Shown: piece after piece, positions 8,393-17,906 of the stretch
How the letters are laid out: each line of letters begins with the position of its first letter
Numbering within the stretch: the stretch's first letter is position 1
Source: Streptomyces asoensis
GTDB lineage: Bacteria; Actinomycetota; Actinomycetes; Streptomycetales; Streptomycetaceae
Direction: 5' to 3'
DNA: 64,000 nucleotides
NCBI RefSeq assembly: GCF_013085465.1
Contig: NZ_CP049838.1
Location: 372,001 to 436,000 of the forward strand
Notes under the pieces: generated by a model
What the model saw: only the letters and a program-made list of their open reading frames with translations
Told to the model about the DNA's origin: nothing
Database searches by the model: none
Position numbers and translations under genes: made by a program

Positions 8393-9304
8393 TCAGGACT
8401 GTGTGCGTCGTTGCTGTTCGGCCGTCATGTCGGGATGCCCGGCGGGCTGCGGCGCGGTCAGGTCGAGCAGGAGCATGGCGTCGTGGTCGGGGGTGCCGGG
8501 CTCGGCGGTGTAGACGCCCAGGCGTTGGCCCGGGGTTTCCTCGAGATGCATGCTGTGGCCGCTCAGGGTGAGGACGCCGACCTGAGGATGATGGAAGGTC
8601 TTCTGGACCTTCTTGCGCCCGACGACGTCGTAGCGCTCCCACAGCTTGACGAAGTCGGGGCTCTTGAGCAGGAGCTCGCCCACCAGGCTGGTGAGATCGG
8701 GGGCGTCCGGGTCGGTGCCGGCCACGGCGCGGAGGCGGGCCACACAGCCGCGGACCAGGTACTCCCAGTCGTCGGGGAAGAGAGTGCGCGCGGTGGGGTG
8801 GAGGAAGAGGTAGCGGGCGAGGTTGCGCTGGGTGGCGGGCCAGTCGGCGAGGCCGGCATAGAGGGCGAGGCCGCCGGGGTTCCAGGCGAGCAGGTCCATG
8901 CTGCGGCTGATGACGTAGGCCGGGCTCGGCCGCAAGGTTTCCAGGACCACCTTCAGGTGCGGGGGCACGGTTCGGCTGGGCGCCGGAGGTTCGGAGGCGT
9001 ACCGGGCGGCCTGGGCGGCGAGGTCGCGCACGTGCTGGTGCTCGGCGTCGTCAAGGCGCAGGGCGCGGGCCAGGGCGTCGAGGACGGAGGGACTGGGACG
9101 GGTCTCTTTGCCGCGCTCCAGGCGGATGTAGTAGTCGATGCTGATACCCGCCAGCGTGGCCAGCTCCTCGCGGCGCAGGCCGGGGGTCCGGCGCAGGCCC
9201 GCACCCACGGTGAGGCCGACCTGGTCGGGGCTGGTCTGGGTGCGACGCGCGCGCAGGAACCGACCCAGTTCCATGTCGGCGCTGCTGCTCTGCTCGGATG
9301 CCAT
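8393..9304 (-). CDS. XRE-family regulator with MmyB-like ligand-binding domain
   Basis: A 303-residue transcription factor. Residues about 12-70 form an XRE helix-turn-helix with the characteristic RRTPGLRREELATLAGIS segment and YYIRLERGKETRPSPSVLDALARAL. Residues about 110-290 form the MmyB-like domain (SPAYVISRSMDLLAWNPGG, then NLARYLFLHPTARTLFPDW-like and LWERYDVVGRKKVQKTFHHP), a fold proposed to bind a small hydrophobic ligand. The start at 9304 is chosen because the conserved region begins soon after; an in-frame ATG lies ten codons later. It is divergent from the MFS remnant and reductase genes; a repeated 50-bp element in the shared intergenic region and again before the molybdenum hydroxylase is its likely target. 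Confidence 0.9.
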   Translation of the reverse strand: MASEQSSSADMELGRFLRARRTQTSPDQVGLTVGAGLRRTPGLRREELATLAGISIDYYIRLERGKETRPSPSVLDALARALRLDDAEHQHVRDLAAQAARYASEPPAPSRTVPPHLKVVLETLRPSPAYVISRSMDLLAWNPGGLALYAGLADWPATQRNLARYLFLHPTARTLFPDDWEYLVRGCVARLRAVAGTDPDAPDLTSLVGELLLKSPDFVKLWERYDVVGRKKVQKTFHHPQVGVLTLSGHSMHLEETPGQRLGVYTAEPGTPDHDAMLLLDLTAPQPAGHPDMTAEQQRRTQS

Positions 9305-9350
9305 AGCCCCAGTGTCACGCCGCGCTGACCTGCATGGGAGGCGTGTGGGG

Positions 9351-9400
9351 GGCCCTGCCACACCCCTGAACACCAGTCCCTGGCACATCTCGGCCTGCCA
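9351..9400 (+). promoter_or_regulatory. 50-bp regulatory element, copy 1 (three CCTGNCA repeats)
   Basis: Three direct repeats of CCTGNCA start at 9354, 9379 and 9394. The whole 50 bp matches 12510-12559 at 38 of 50 positions with no gaps, and the mismatches fall mainly between the repeats. It lies between the XRE gene and the MFS remnant/reductase genes. Conserved repeats at fixed spacing next to a regulator gene suggest a binding site or promoter for that regulator. Confidence 0.7.
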
Positions 9401-9469
9401 TCGGGACCGGAAAGGCGCGAGGCTCGGTTTCCGTCAGCACACCAGGTTCCCAGTACAGGAGAGCATCCC

Positions 9470-9931
9470 TTGTCCACGTCCGCCTCGCCCACATCGCTCG
9501 TGGCCGGCGCGGCCGGACCGCTGCCGCGGAGCAGGCCCGGCGCACGTCCGGCGCCGGCCGCCGCGGTCGTCGTCGGGTTCGCCCGGAACGTCGGCTTCTA
9601 CGGGATGATCTTCCTGCTGGGCCTGTATCTCCATCAGGTGCACGGGCTGAGCGCGCTCGCCACCGGCGTGGCCTTCCTGCCGATGACCGTGCTCACCTGC
9701 TTCATGGGCCCCGTCGCCGGCCGTCAGCTCGGCGGCGCCCTCGCTGTCGCGGTCTTCGGTGCGCTGGTCGCCGACCGGGCCGGGCTCGTCTCCGGTCTGC
9801 ACACCAGTCTGCTGATCGCCGCGGCAACAGTGGCGGCGAGCGTCGTGGCCACCGTGCCGCTGCGCACTCGCGTCCCTCATCAGATTCCGGCCACCACCGC
9901 CGACGCGGGCCTGCGCCTGCTCGAACGCTGA
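9470..9931 (+). pseudogene. MFS drug-efflux transporter (DHA2 type), internally deleted
   Basis: The intact frame of 153 codons joins three pieces of a much longer transporter: a short N-terminus starting at TTG, a middle segment GFYGMIFLLGLYLHQVHG with LSALATGVAFLPMTVLT, and the C-terminal pair of membrane helices beginning LGGALAVAVFGALVAD. DHA2 exporters have 14 transmembrane helices in about 470-500 residues; this product would have about four. The pieces are in the correct order and the frame is kept, so the gene was shortened by in-frame deletions. It is probably non-functional as a transporter. It lies just downstream of the 50-bp element. Confidence 0.7.
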
Positions 9932-10825
<894 letters not shown>

Positions 10826-10962
10826 CCCGGCCGCCGGCGACAACGCCCCAGGACTCTCGCGCGTGTGCCTTCACCCCGCCCGGACCGAGGTGCCCGCGCG
10901 AGAGGGTCTCCACCTCGGCGCCGTCCCACGGCGCCACCCACCTCACGGACGAGGGCCTCATC

Positions 10963-11736
10963 ATGTCCCAGAAGATCACTGACGTACTCATGGTCGGCGC
11001 GACCGGCAGCATCGGACAGCTCGCCGTGCGCGCGGCGGAGCGACACGGCCTGCGCCCTCGGGCACTCGTGCGCGAGGTGCGGCGAGCCGAGCGACTGCTC
11101 CCGGGCGTCGAACTGGTACAGGGCGACCTCGAGGACGTCGCCTCCCTGCGGCGCGCGGTCAGCGGAGCCGATGCTCTCATCCTCACCCACGGATCCGGTG
11201 GCGACGCCCGAGCGGACGCCCGGGCGCACGTCGACTACGGCGGCGTACGCAACATCCTGGAAGCCCTCGACGGCGCCCGGCCGCGCGTGGCGCTGATGAC
11301 CTCCGTCTACGCCACGCGCAGCGACATCCCCGGTGCCACCCCGTGGAAGCGGCGCTCCGAACGCCTCCTGCGGGCCAGTGGTCTGCCCTGCACGATCGTC
11401 CGGCCCGGCTGGTTCGACCACGCCGGACCCACGCAGCGGCGCCTCGTTCTGGAGCAGGGCGGTACGGCCGACGGTGGAATCGCCCGCGACCAGATCGCCG
11501 AGACGCTGGTACGCAGCCTGCTGACCGGCACCGCACTCGGCAAGACGTTCGAGCTCATCGCCGCCGAGGGCGAAGAGCCGTCCGACTGGACGGAACTCTT
11601 CGGCACCCTGAAGAGCGACGAGTCGGGCTCCGTGGACGGCGTGTTGGACCCGGCCGACCTGCCTGTCGAAGCCGAGCCGCAGACAGTGCGTGCGGATCTC
11701 GACGCTGTCCGTTCCCTGAACGAGAGCAGCGGATGA
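10963..11736 (+). CDS. NAD(P)-binding atypical short-chain dehydrogenase (NmrA/NAD-dependent epimerase-like)
   Basis: A 257-residue Rossmann-fold protein. The dinucleotide motif is VGATGSIG (residues 11-18), followed by a basic segment ALVREVRRAERLLPG that suggests NADP(H), and VQGDLEDVASLRRAVSGADA, typical of atypical short-chain dehydrogenases. MTSVYATR precedes the region where a catalytic Tyr-x-x-x-Lys would be in classical enzymes; here only WKRRSERLLRASGLPCTIVRPGWF-type sequence is seen, as in NmrA-like and flavin reductase-like members. Its stop overlaps the start of the flavodoxin gene by 4 bp (ATGA), indicating translational coupling and a joint redox function. The reaction is unknown. 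Confidence 0.85.
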   Translation: MSQKITDVLMVGATGSIGQLAVRAAERHGLRPRALVREVRRAERLLPGVELVQGDLEDVASLRRAVSGADALILTHGSGGDARADARAHVDYGGVRNILEALDGARPRVALMTSVYATRSDIPGATPWKRRSERLLRASGLPCTIVRPGWFDHAGPTQRRLVLEQGGTADGGIARDQIAETLVRSLLTGTALGKTFELIAAEGEEPSDWTELFGTLKSDESGSVDGVLDPADLPVEAEPQTVRADLDAVRSLNESSG

Positions 11737-12449
11737 CAGCGGGCGGGTTCGGCACCAGGAAGAACACACCGGCCGCGCCGGGGCGACGCACGCTCCTTCG
11801 TGGCGTACTTCTGGGAGGAGCCACCGTCATGACCGGTGTCCAGATCACCGGCTGTTCCCCGTCGCAGTCAAGCGGGACGCCGGCGGAGTCCAGTGAGCGC
11901 CCCGCCTCGGCCACCGGGTCCGGGAGGCGGGTCCTGCTGGCCTACTTCTCGCGGCCGGGTGAAAACTATTCCTACGGTGGGCGTACGAATCTCGAGATCG
12001 GGAACACCGAAGTCCTCGCCCGGATGATCAGCGGCCACATCGAGTGCGACGTCCACCGCATCGAAGCCGCCGATTCCTACCCCGACGACTACGACGAGAC
12101 GGTCGCCCGCAATGTCCGCGAACAGGACGCCGATGCGCGGCCGGCCATCGTCGATCCCCCGTCCTCGATCGATCGTTACGACGTAGTGCTACTGGCCGGC
12201 CCCATCTGGAACGTCCGAGCACCGATGATCATGTCGACCTTCGCCGACAGGTACGACTTCCGCGGCAAGACGGTCCATCCGGTCACGACGTATGCGATGA
12301 GCGGACTGGGCACCACCGAGCGCGACTACGCGGCGTCCTGCCGGGGCGCGACCCTGGGGGAAGGGCTCGCGGTGCGCGGCGAGGAAGTCCGGGAAGCCGA
12401 TGCCGAGGTCCGGTCGTGGCTGCGGCGTATCGGCGTTCTCCAGGACTGA
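11733..12449 (+). CDS. Flavodoxin-family lipoprotein with Tat-like signal
   Basis: A 238-residue flavodoxin-like FMN protein. The N-terminus has a twin-arginine-like RRTLLRGVLLGG followed by a lipobox ITGC, so the mature protein is probably exported folded and anchored to the membrane by Cys. The phosphate-binding loop is modified to LLAYFSRPGENYSYGG, followed by NTEVLARMI and the DVVLLAGPIWN segment of long-chain flavodoxins, then GLGTTERDYAASC near the C-terminus. It overlaps the preceding NAD(P)-binding gene by 4 bp. With the aldo/keto reductase it forms a redox cassette. Exported Streptomyces flavodoxins of this form are usually uncharacterised; role inferred only. Confidence 0.85.
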   Translation: MTAGGFGTRKNTPAAPGRRTLLRGVLLGGATVMTGVQITGCSPSQSSGTPAESSERPASATGSGRRVLLAYFSRPGENYSYGGRTNLEIGNTEVLARMISGHIECDVHRIEAADSYPDDYDETVARNVREQDADARPAIVDPPSSIDRYDVVLLAGPIWNVRAPMIMSTFADRYDFRGKTVHPVTTYAMSGLGTTERDYAASCRGATLGEGLAVRGEEVREADAEVRSWLRRIGVLQD

Positions 12450-12509
12450 CGTCAATTCCCAAACGGCCCAGTCTGACTGCGCCGTGTCGTGTGAGACAGA
12501 CGGGAAAGG

Positions 12510-12559
12510 GGCCCTGTCACACCCTGGCTGGCCGTTCCCTGGCACAACCCGGCCTGTCA
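12510..12559 (+). promoter_or_regulatory. 50-bp regulatory element, copy 2 (three CCTGNCA repeats)
   Basis: Gapless match (38 of 50) to 9351-9400, with CCTGNCA repeats starting at 12513, 12538 and 12553, the same 25- and 15-bp offsets as in copy 1. It lies 122 bp before the start of the 2Fe-2S subunit gene, in the only sizeable gap between the flavodoxin gene and the molybdenum hydroxylase operon, so it probably brings that operon under the same regulator. The gap 12450-12681 shows no other feature. Confidence 0.7.
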
Positions 12560-12681
12560 CACGGCGAGTTGGTACAGCAGGCTGGGTCGAAGCCCAGCCA
12601 TGAGTTGCAAGGAAGCGCAGTCGTCGTGGGTTCACGCCGATGCGCAAGTCCCCCCACCCTCCTCGTGCCGAGAGAGTGACC

Positions 12682-13323
12682 ATGTCTACCGAGACTTCCG
12701 AGTCAGCCACGTCTCCCCCCACCCGGCCCCCGTCCACACCATCGCGTCGTACCTTCATCGCGACGACCTCCGCGGCCGGCGGTGTCATCGCGGCGGGCGG
12801 TCTGGTCGCGGGTCCTTCCTTGCTCGGCGCCGAGGAGGCCGCCGCGGCCGAGGCGTCGCCCAGCAGCCACGTCTCACTGACCGTCAACGGTGAGCGGCAC
12901 TCCGTCACGGTCGACAACCGCACCTCGCTGCTGGACCTGCTGCGCGAGCACCTCGGCCTGACCGGCTCGAAGAAGGGCTGCAACGCCGGTGCCTGCGGGG
13001 CTTGCACGGTTCTGGTCGACGGACGCCGGGTCAACTCCTGCCTCACCCTGGCGGTCCGCCTGGAGGGCGCCGAGGTCACCACCGTCGAGGGTCTGGCCGA
13101 GGGCGATCAACTGCACCCGCTTCAGCAGGCATTCATCGACCAGGACGCCTTCCAGTGCGGCTACTGCACGCCGGGCCAGATCGTGTCGGGCGTCGGCTGC
13201 ATCCAGGAGGGCCACACCGGCTCCGCGGAGGAGATCCGGGAGTGGATGAGCGGCAACATCTGCCGCTGCGGGTGTTACGTGAAGATCGTGCGCGCGGTCG
13301 AGCAGGCCACGGGCCGGAAGTGA
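12682..13323 (+). CDS. Molybdenum hydroxylase, 2Fe-2S subunit with Tat signal (PaoA/YagT-like)
   Basis: A 213-residue iron-sulphur subunit. A twin-arginine signal (SRRTFIATTSAAGG, about 21-34) precedes two [2Fe-2S] domains: plant-ferredoxin type with Cys100, Cys105, Cys108 and Cys120, and the alpha-helical type with Cys159, Cys162, Cys194 and Cys196. It passes electrons from the molybdenum cofactor to the FAD subunit in xanthine dehydrogenase/aldehyde oxidoreductase-type enzymes. The Tat signal implies the whole folded complex is exported as with E. coli PaoABC. The ATG at 12682 is used because it begins right before the signal peptide; a gene for the FAD subunit follows within 6 bp. Confidence 0.92.
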   Translation: MSTETSESATSPPTRPPSTPSRRTFIATTSAAGGVIAAGGLVAGPSLLGAEEAAAAEASPSSHVSLTVNGERHSVTVDNRTSLLDLLREHLGLTGSKKGCNAGACGACTVLVDGRRVNSCLTLAVRLEGAEVTTVEGLAEGDQLHPLQQAFIDQDAFQCGYCTPGQIVSGVGCIQEGHTGSAEEIREWMSGNICRCGCYVKIVRAVEQATGRK

Positions 13324-13329
13324 GTGCCG

Positions 13330-14310
13330 ATGTATCCCTTCTCCTTCGTCAAGGCGCCCAGTACCCGTGAGGCTCTCGAGGCCGGCCGGCGCGGTGGCCG
13401 CTACATCGCCGGCGGGACCACCCTGGTCGACCTGATGCGCGAGACCGTCGAACGCCCGGAGACCCTCGTCGACATCAGCGGCCTGCCGTTGGACGAGGTC
13501 ACCGTCACCGAGCGCGGCGGGCTGCGCATCGGCGCACTGGTGACCATGAGCGAGGCCGCCGCTCACCGCAAGGTGCGCACCACCTATCCGGTCGTCTCAC
13601 AAGCGCTGGAGCTGAGCGCCTCGGCGCAGTTGCGCAACATGGCCACGACCGGCGGCAACATCATGCAGCGCACCCGGTGCACGTACTTCCGTGACGTGAC
13701 CGCCGTCTGCAACAAGCGTGAGCCCGGTTCGGGGTGCGCCGCACTGGAGGGTTTCAACCGCAGCCACGCCATCCTCGGCGCCTCCGGCTCCTGTGTGGCC
13801 ACCCACCCCTCCGACGTCGCCGTCGCGTTCGCGGCACTGGAGGCGCGGGTGCGCCTGCTCGGCCCGCACGGCGAGCGCACCGTCCCCTTCGCCGACTTCC
13901 TGCTCAAGCCGGGCAACACCCCGAACCGGGAACAAGCCCTGCGAAAGGGCGAGTTGCTCACCGCGGTGGAGATCCCGGCCCTTCCCCGTCCACTCAAGTC
14001 CGGTTACCTGAAGGTCCGTGACCGGCAGTCGTACGAGTTCGCGCTGACCTCGGCTGCGGTCGCGCTGCACATCCGTGGCGGGGTGATCCGGGAGGCGAAG
14101 GTCGCCGCCGGCGGCGTGGGCACTGTGCCCTGGAAGCTGCCCGCCGTCGAAGAAGCCCTCGTCGGCGAACGCCCTTCGGACCGGCTCTGGGCCGAGGCCG
14201 CCGCACACGCCGCGGACGGCGCCCGCCCGCTGGCCCACAACCGGTTCAAGGTCGAGCTGCTCAAACGCACCGTCGAACGCCAGCTGCGCATCGTAGGAGA
14301 CACCGCATGA
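13330..14310 (+). CDS. Molybdenum hydroxylase, FAD subunit (PaoB/YagS-like)
   Basis: A 326-residue FAD-binding subunit of a xanthine dehydrogenase-family enzyme. The first FAD motif is YIAGGTTLVDLM (about 25-36), the second ATTGGNIMQRTRC. It carries the additional cysteines Cys117, Cys127, Cys136 and Cys155 that in PaoB bind an extra [4Fe-4S] cluster, which distinguishes it from plain xanthine dehydrogenase FAD subunits. ATG at 13330 is favoured by spacing from GGAAGTGAG; a GTG two codons upstream, directly after the previous stop, is also possible. It overlaps the large-subunit gene by 4 bp, so the three subunits are co-translated. Confidence 0.92.
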   Translation: MYPFSFVKAPSTREALEAGRRGGRYIAGGTTLVDLMRETVERPETLVDISGLPLDEVTVTERGGLRIGALVTMSEAAAHRKVRTTYPVVSQALELSASAQLRNMATTGGNIMQRTRCTYFRDVTAVCNKREPGSGCAALEGFNRSHAILGASGSCVATHPSDVAVAFAALEARVRLLGPHGERTVPFADFLLKPGNTPNREQALRKGELLTAVEIPALPRPLKSGYLKVRDRQSYEFALTSAAVALHIRGGVIREAKVAAGGVGTVPWKLPAVEEALVGERPSDRLWAEAAAHAADGARPLAHNRFKVELLKRTVERQLRIVGDTA

Positions 14311-16538
14311 GCCCCCAGCCGCAGGCAGCCGTCGGTGCTCCGCTCTCCCGGGTGGACGGGCGCCTGAAGGTCACCGGTCAGGCGCAGTACGCCGCCGATC
14401 TCCCCCACGCTCGAACAACCTCGCGCGGGGGGACCCCCGTGCCGGAGGGGGTCGTGCACGCGGTCGTGGTCGACAGCAGCGTGGGCCGAGGCCGGATCAC
14501 CGGTATCGACACCCGCGCCGCCGAAGCCCAGCCGGGCGTACTGAAGGTGATCCACCACCGCAATGCCCCCAAGCTGCCCTACGGGCCCAATCCGGGGTCA
14601 CTGAACCTTCCGGGTGAGCGGCTGCGCGTCTTCCAGGACGACCAGATCCGCTTCCACGGCCAGCCGGTCGCCGTCGTCGTGGCCACCACCTTGGAGGCCG
14701 CCCAGCACGCGGCGAGCCTGGTGAAGATCGACTACGACACCGAGCAGCCCGCCACCGCCCTGGCCGACGCCCCGGCCACGGGTGAGCCCGTGACCTACGG
14801 GCGCGGCGACGCCGAGGCGGCCCTGCGGTCCGCCCCCGTACGGCTCGATATGACGTACCGGACCGCCCGGAACCACCACAACGCGATGGAGCTCCACGCC
14901 ACCGTCGCGCAATGGGACGGCGACCGGCTCACGCTGTGGGACAAGACCCAGTGGGTGCAGAGCCCGCGGGACGAAGTCGCCGCCAACTTCGGCATTCCGA
15001 CGGAGAACATCCGCGTCATCTCCCCGTTCGTCGGCGGCGCGTTCGGCAACGCCGCCCGTGCGTGGCCGCACATCACCGTCGCGGCCCTCGCCGCCCGCGA
15101 GGCGGGCCGCCCGGTCAAGCTGGTCCTGACGCGCCGGCAGTTGTACTTCGGGGTGGGCTTCCGGCCGGCTTACGAGTACCAGGTACGTCTGGGCAGCGAC
15201 CGTCGCGGGCGGCTGACGGCCATGACCCACGACCTGCGCGCCGAGACGTCCCGTTACGAGACGTTCGCGGAACGCGGCGTCCTCTCCCCGGGGCAGATGC
15301 TGTACACCACGCCCAACGTCAGCCAGACGTACCGGACGGTGCCGCTGGACGTGAACACGCCGACCCCGATGCGCGGCCCGGGCTACTCGACCGCCGCCTT
15401 CCCCATCGAGAGTGCGATGGACGAGCTCGCCCACGAGCTCGGCATCGACCCGATCGAGCTGCGGCGACGCAACGAACCCGAGAACGACCAGTCGAGCGGG
15501 CGGCCGTTCTCCACCAGGCGGCTGCGCGAGTGCTACACCGTCGGCGCCCACGAGTTCGGCTGGAACCGCCGCAATCCCAAGCCCCGCTCCACCCGCGAAG
15601 GCGACTGGCTGATCGGTACCGGCATGGCCACCGCGCTCTACGACACCCTGCGGGCCCCCGGCCAGGCCGGCGTGCGGCTGGACGCCGACGGCACCGCCCT
15701 GGTGGAGTCCTCGACCAGCGACATGGGACCGGGAACCTACACGTCCATGACGCAGGTCGCCGCCGACGCCCTGGGCCTCGCGGTCCGTAACGTGACTTTC
15801 CGGCTCGGCGACACGGACATGCCCACGGCCCCGCTCCACGGCGGCTCGCTGACCATGGCCAGCGTCGGATCCACCGTCCAGGACGGCTGCGACAAACTGC
15901 GACAGCAAGCGATCAAGCTCGCCGTGGAGGACGAGGACTCGCCGCTGTACGGCGCCGACGCCGCGGACATCGTCGTACGGGGCGGCCGGCTGCACGTGAA
16001 GGACGACTCCGCACGCGGCGAGACGTACCGGCAACTCCTCACCCGCAACAAGCGCGCGTACCTGGAGGCGACGGGCTCCTGGACCCCAGGCCGGTCCCGG
16101 TCCTCGATGTACGCCTACGGGGCAGTCTTCGCCGAGGTCGGTGTGGACGCCCGCCTGGGCCTGGTCCGGGTGCGGCGGATGCTCGGCGTCTTCGACGCGG
16201 GCCGGATCATCAGCCCCAAGCTGGCCGACAGCCAGGCCATCGGCGCCATGGTCGGCGGTATCGGCATGGCCCTGCTGGAGCACACGGTCACCGACCACCG
16301 CGACGGCCGGATCGTCAACGCGAACCTGGCCGACTACCTGGTCCCCGTCAACGCCGACGTCCGCGACCTGAAGGCGATCTACGTCGACGGCCGCGACGAC
16401 GAGGCCGACCCCCTCGGCGTCAAGGGCCTCGGCGAGGTCGTCCTGGTCGGTGTGGCGCCCGCCATCGCCAACGCCGTCTTCCACGCCACGGGCCGACGGG
16501 TGCGCGACCTGCCCATCACCGCCGAGTCCCTGCTCTGA
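14307..16538 (+). CDS. Molybdenum hydroxylase, molybdopterin-binding large subunit (PaoC/YagR-like)
   Basis: A 743-residue catalytic subunit that binds the molybdenum cofactor and hydroxylates an aldehyde or N-heterocycle. The order is the a/b hammerhead domain (SRVDGRLKVTGQAQYAADL start), then the cofactor domains with FVGGAFGNAARAWPH, the MRGPGYSTAAFPIESAMDELA segment and PLHGGSLTMASVGSTVQDG. The catalytic Glu is in VKGLGEVVLVG near the end (residue 710). About 20 residues in the hammerhead domain (HARTTSRGGTPVPEGV) look like an insertion with repeats of Gly/Pro. Length matches PaoC. It has no signal of its own, so export would be by hitch-hiking on the Tat subunit. The XdhC gene follows 78 bp later. 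Confidence 0.93.
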   Translation: MSPQPQAAVGAPLSRVDGRLKVTGQAQYAADLPHARTTSRGGTPVPEGVVHAVVVDSSVGRGRITGIDTRAAEAQPGVLKVIHHRNAPKLPYGPNPGSLNLPGERLRVFQDDQIRFHGQPVAVVVATTLEAAQHAASLVKIDYDTEQPATALADAPATGEPVTYGRGDAEAALRSAPVRLDMTYRTARNHHNAMELHATVAQWDGDRLTLWDKTQWVQSPRDEVAANFGIPTENIRVISPFVGGAFGNAARAWPHITVAALAAREAGRPVKLVLTRRQLYFGVGFRPAYEYQVRLGSDRRGRLTAMTHDLRAETSRYETFAERGVLSPGQMLYTTPNVSQTYRTVPLDVNTPTPMRGPGYSTAAFPIESAMDELAHELGIDPIELRRRNEPENDQSSGRPFSTRRLRECYTVGAHEFGWNRRNPKPRSTREGDWLIGTGMATALYDTLRAPGQAGVRLDADGTALVESSTSDMGPGTYTSMTQVAADALGLAVRNVTFRLGDTDMPTAPLHGGSLTMASVGSTVQDGCDKLRQQAIKLAVEDEDSPLYGADAADIVVRGGRLHVKDDSARGETYRQLLTRNKRAYLEATGSWTPGRSRSSMYAYGAVFAEVGVDARLGLVRVRRMLGVFDAGRIISPKLADSQAIGAMVGGIGMALLEHTVTDHRDGRIVNANLADYLVPVNADVRDLKAIYVDGRDDEADPLGVKGLGEVVLVGVAPAIANAVFHATGRRVRDLPITAESLL

Positions 16539-16616
16539 GCGCAGCCCTGGGCAGCGGTGCACGCCACACCGCTGCCCGGACCCCGAAGTCCGGCGCCCTT
16601 CCTGGAGACCCCACCC

Positions 16617-17759
16617 ATGCTGAACATCGCGGACACGCTGCACACCTGGTGCCGCGAGGCCCGGCCCTTCGCCCTCGCCACCGTCGTCCAGGTCAGCGGC
16701 AGCGCACCACTGCCCATCGGCACCGCTCTCGCCGTGGACACCGACGGCAACGCGGTCGGCAGTGTGTCCGGAGGATGTGTGGAGGGCGCCGTCTACGAAC
16801 TGTGCCAACAGGTACTCACGTCGGGTGAACCACCGACCCGGGCTCGGTTCGGCTACTCCGACGACGACGCCTTCGCCGTGGGCCTGACCTGCGGCGGCGA
16901 ACTCGACGTCCTGGTGCAGCGGTTCGACCCCACCGAACGCCCGCACCTGACCGCCGCCCTCGACGACGTGACGTCCGGCCGACCCACCGCCGTGGCCCAG
17001 ATCATCGACGGACCCGAGGAACTCCTCGGCCGCACCCTGAGCGTCGCCGGCGACGGCAGTACGCACGACTCGGCCATGGGCGGCGGCGAGCGGTGGGAGC
17101 AGTCGGTGGCGGGACAGGCTCGAGCACTGCTGCGCGCGGGCCGCACAGGCCGGGTCGAGGTCGGCGGGGAAGCGACCACCTGCCCGGAGCGGCTGTCCGT
17201 CCTCGTCCACACCCACGCCTCCCGCCCCCGAATGCTGATCTTCGGCGCCGTCGACTTCGCCGGCGCGCTCAGCGAGGTCGGCCGCTTCCTCGGCTACCGG
17301 GTCACGGTGTGCGACGCCCGCCCCGTGTTCGCCACCTCCGCCCGCTTCCCGCACGCCGACGACGTCGTGGCCGCCTGGCCGCACCGCTACCTCGCCGCCA
17401 CCGAGGTGGATGCCCGTACCGCCGTGTGCGTCCTCACGCACGACGCCAAGTTCGACATCCCCCTGCTGCGCCTGGCCCTGAGCCTGCCCGTTGGCTACGT
17501 GGGCGCGATGGGCTCGCGCCGCACCCACGCGCGTCGTCTCGACCTGCTGCGGGAGGCCGACGTACCGGAGGAGCACCTGGCCCGCCTGCGCTCCCCGATC
17601 GGCCTCGACCTCGGCGCCCACACCCCCGAGGAGACGGCCATCTCCATCGCGGCGGAGATCGTCGCCCACACACATCAGGGCTCGGGTATGCCCTTGGCCT
17701 GGAGCACGGGGCTCATCCATCACCGGACGACACCGTCAATGGCTTCTTCCCCCGCATGA
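16617..17759 (+). CDS. xdhC: XdhC family molybdenum cofactor insertion chaperone
   Basis: A 380-residue accessory protein that binds molybdenum cofactor, promotes its sulphuration and delivers it to xanthine dehydrogenase-type enzymes. The N-terminal XdhC/CoxI domain contains FALATVVQVSGSAPLPIG and GSVSGGCVEGAVYE; the C-terminal Rossmann-like domain contains RMLIFGAVDFAGAL, then LPVGYVGAMGSRRTHARR and SPIGLDLGAHTPEETAISI, which are highly characteristic. The start at 16617 follows CTGGAGACC at good spacing; the longer open frame before it has no support. It follows the large-subunit gene and completes the operon. No nucleotidyltransferase (MobA-type) gene is adjacent. Confidence 0.93.
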   Translation: MLNIADTLHTWCREARPFALATVVQVSGSAPLPIGTALAVDTDGNAVGSVSGGCVEGAVYELCQQVLTSGEPPTRARFGYSDDDAFAVGLTCGGELDVLVQRFDPTERPHLTAALDDVTSGRPTAVAQIIDGPEELLGRTLSVAGDGSTHDSAMGGGERWEQSVAGQARALLRAGRTGRVEVGGEATTCPERLSVLVHTHASRPRMLIFGAVDFAGALSEVGRFLGYRVTVCDARPVFATSARFPHADDVVAAWPHRYLAATEVDARTAVCVLTHDAKFDIPLLRLALSLPVGYVGAMGSRRTHARRLDLLREADVPEEHLARLRSPIGLDLGAHTPEETAISIAAEIVAHTHQGSGMPLAWSTGLIHHRTTPSMASSPA

Positions 17760-17906
17760 CCGCTGATCCTCAACGGCCTTGCGCCGCGGTGCCGACGAGT
17801 CCTCCGCAGGATTCCGGGGGCCGGGGGCGCACGAACCTCCGTCCTGCTGTCCATGCCAAGTCATGCCAAAAGCGCTCTGTCGATTCGTCTGGATGGCGCC
17901 GGCTGC

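Noticed and set aside
12189..13082. 297-codon minus-strand frame across flavodoxin and 2Fe-2S genes
   Set aside because: It overlaps two well-supported genes in the opposite direction and covers the 50-bp element; no family signature.
14598..17723. 1041-codon open frame opposite the molybdenum hydroxylase and XdhC genes
   Set aside because: It crosses two clear genes and has shadow composition; typical antisense artefact at high GC.
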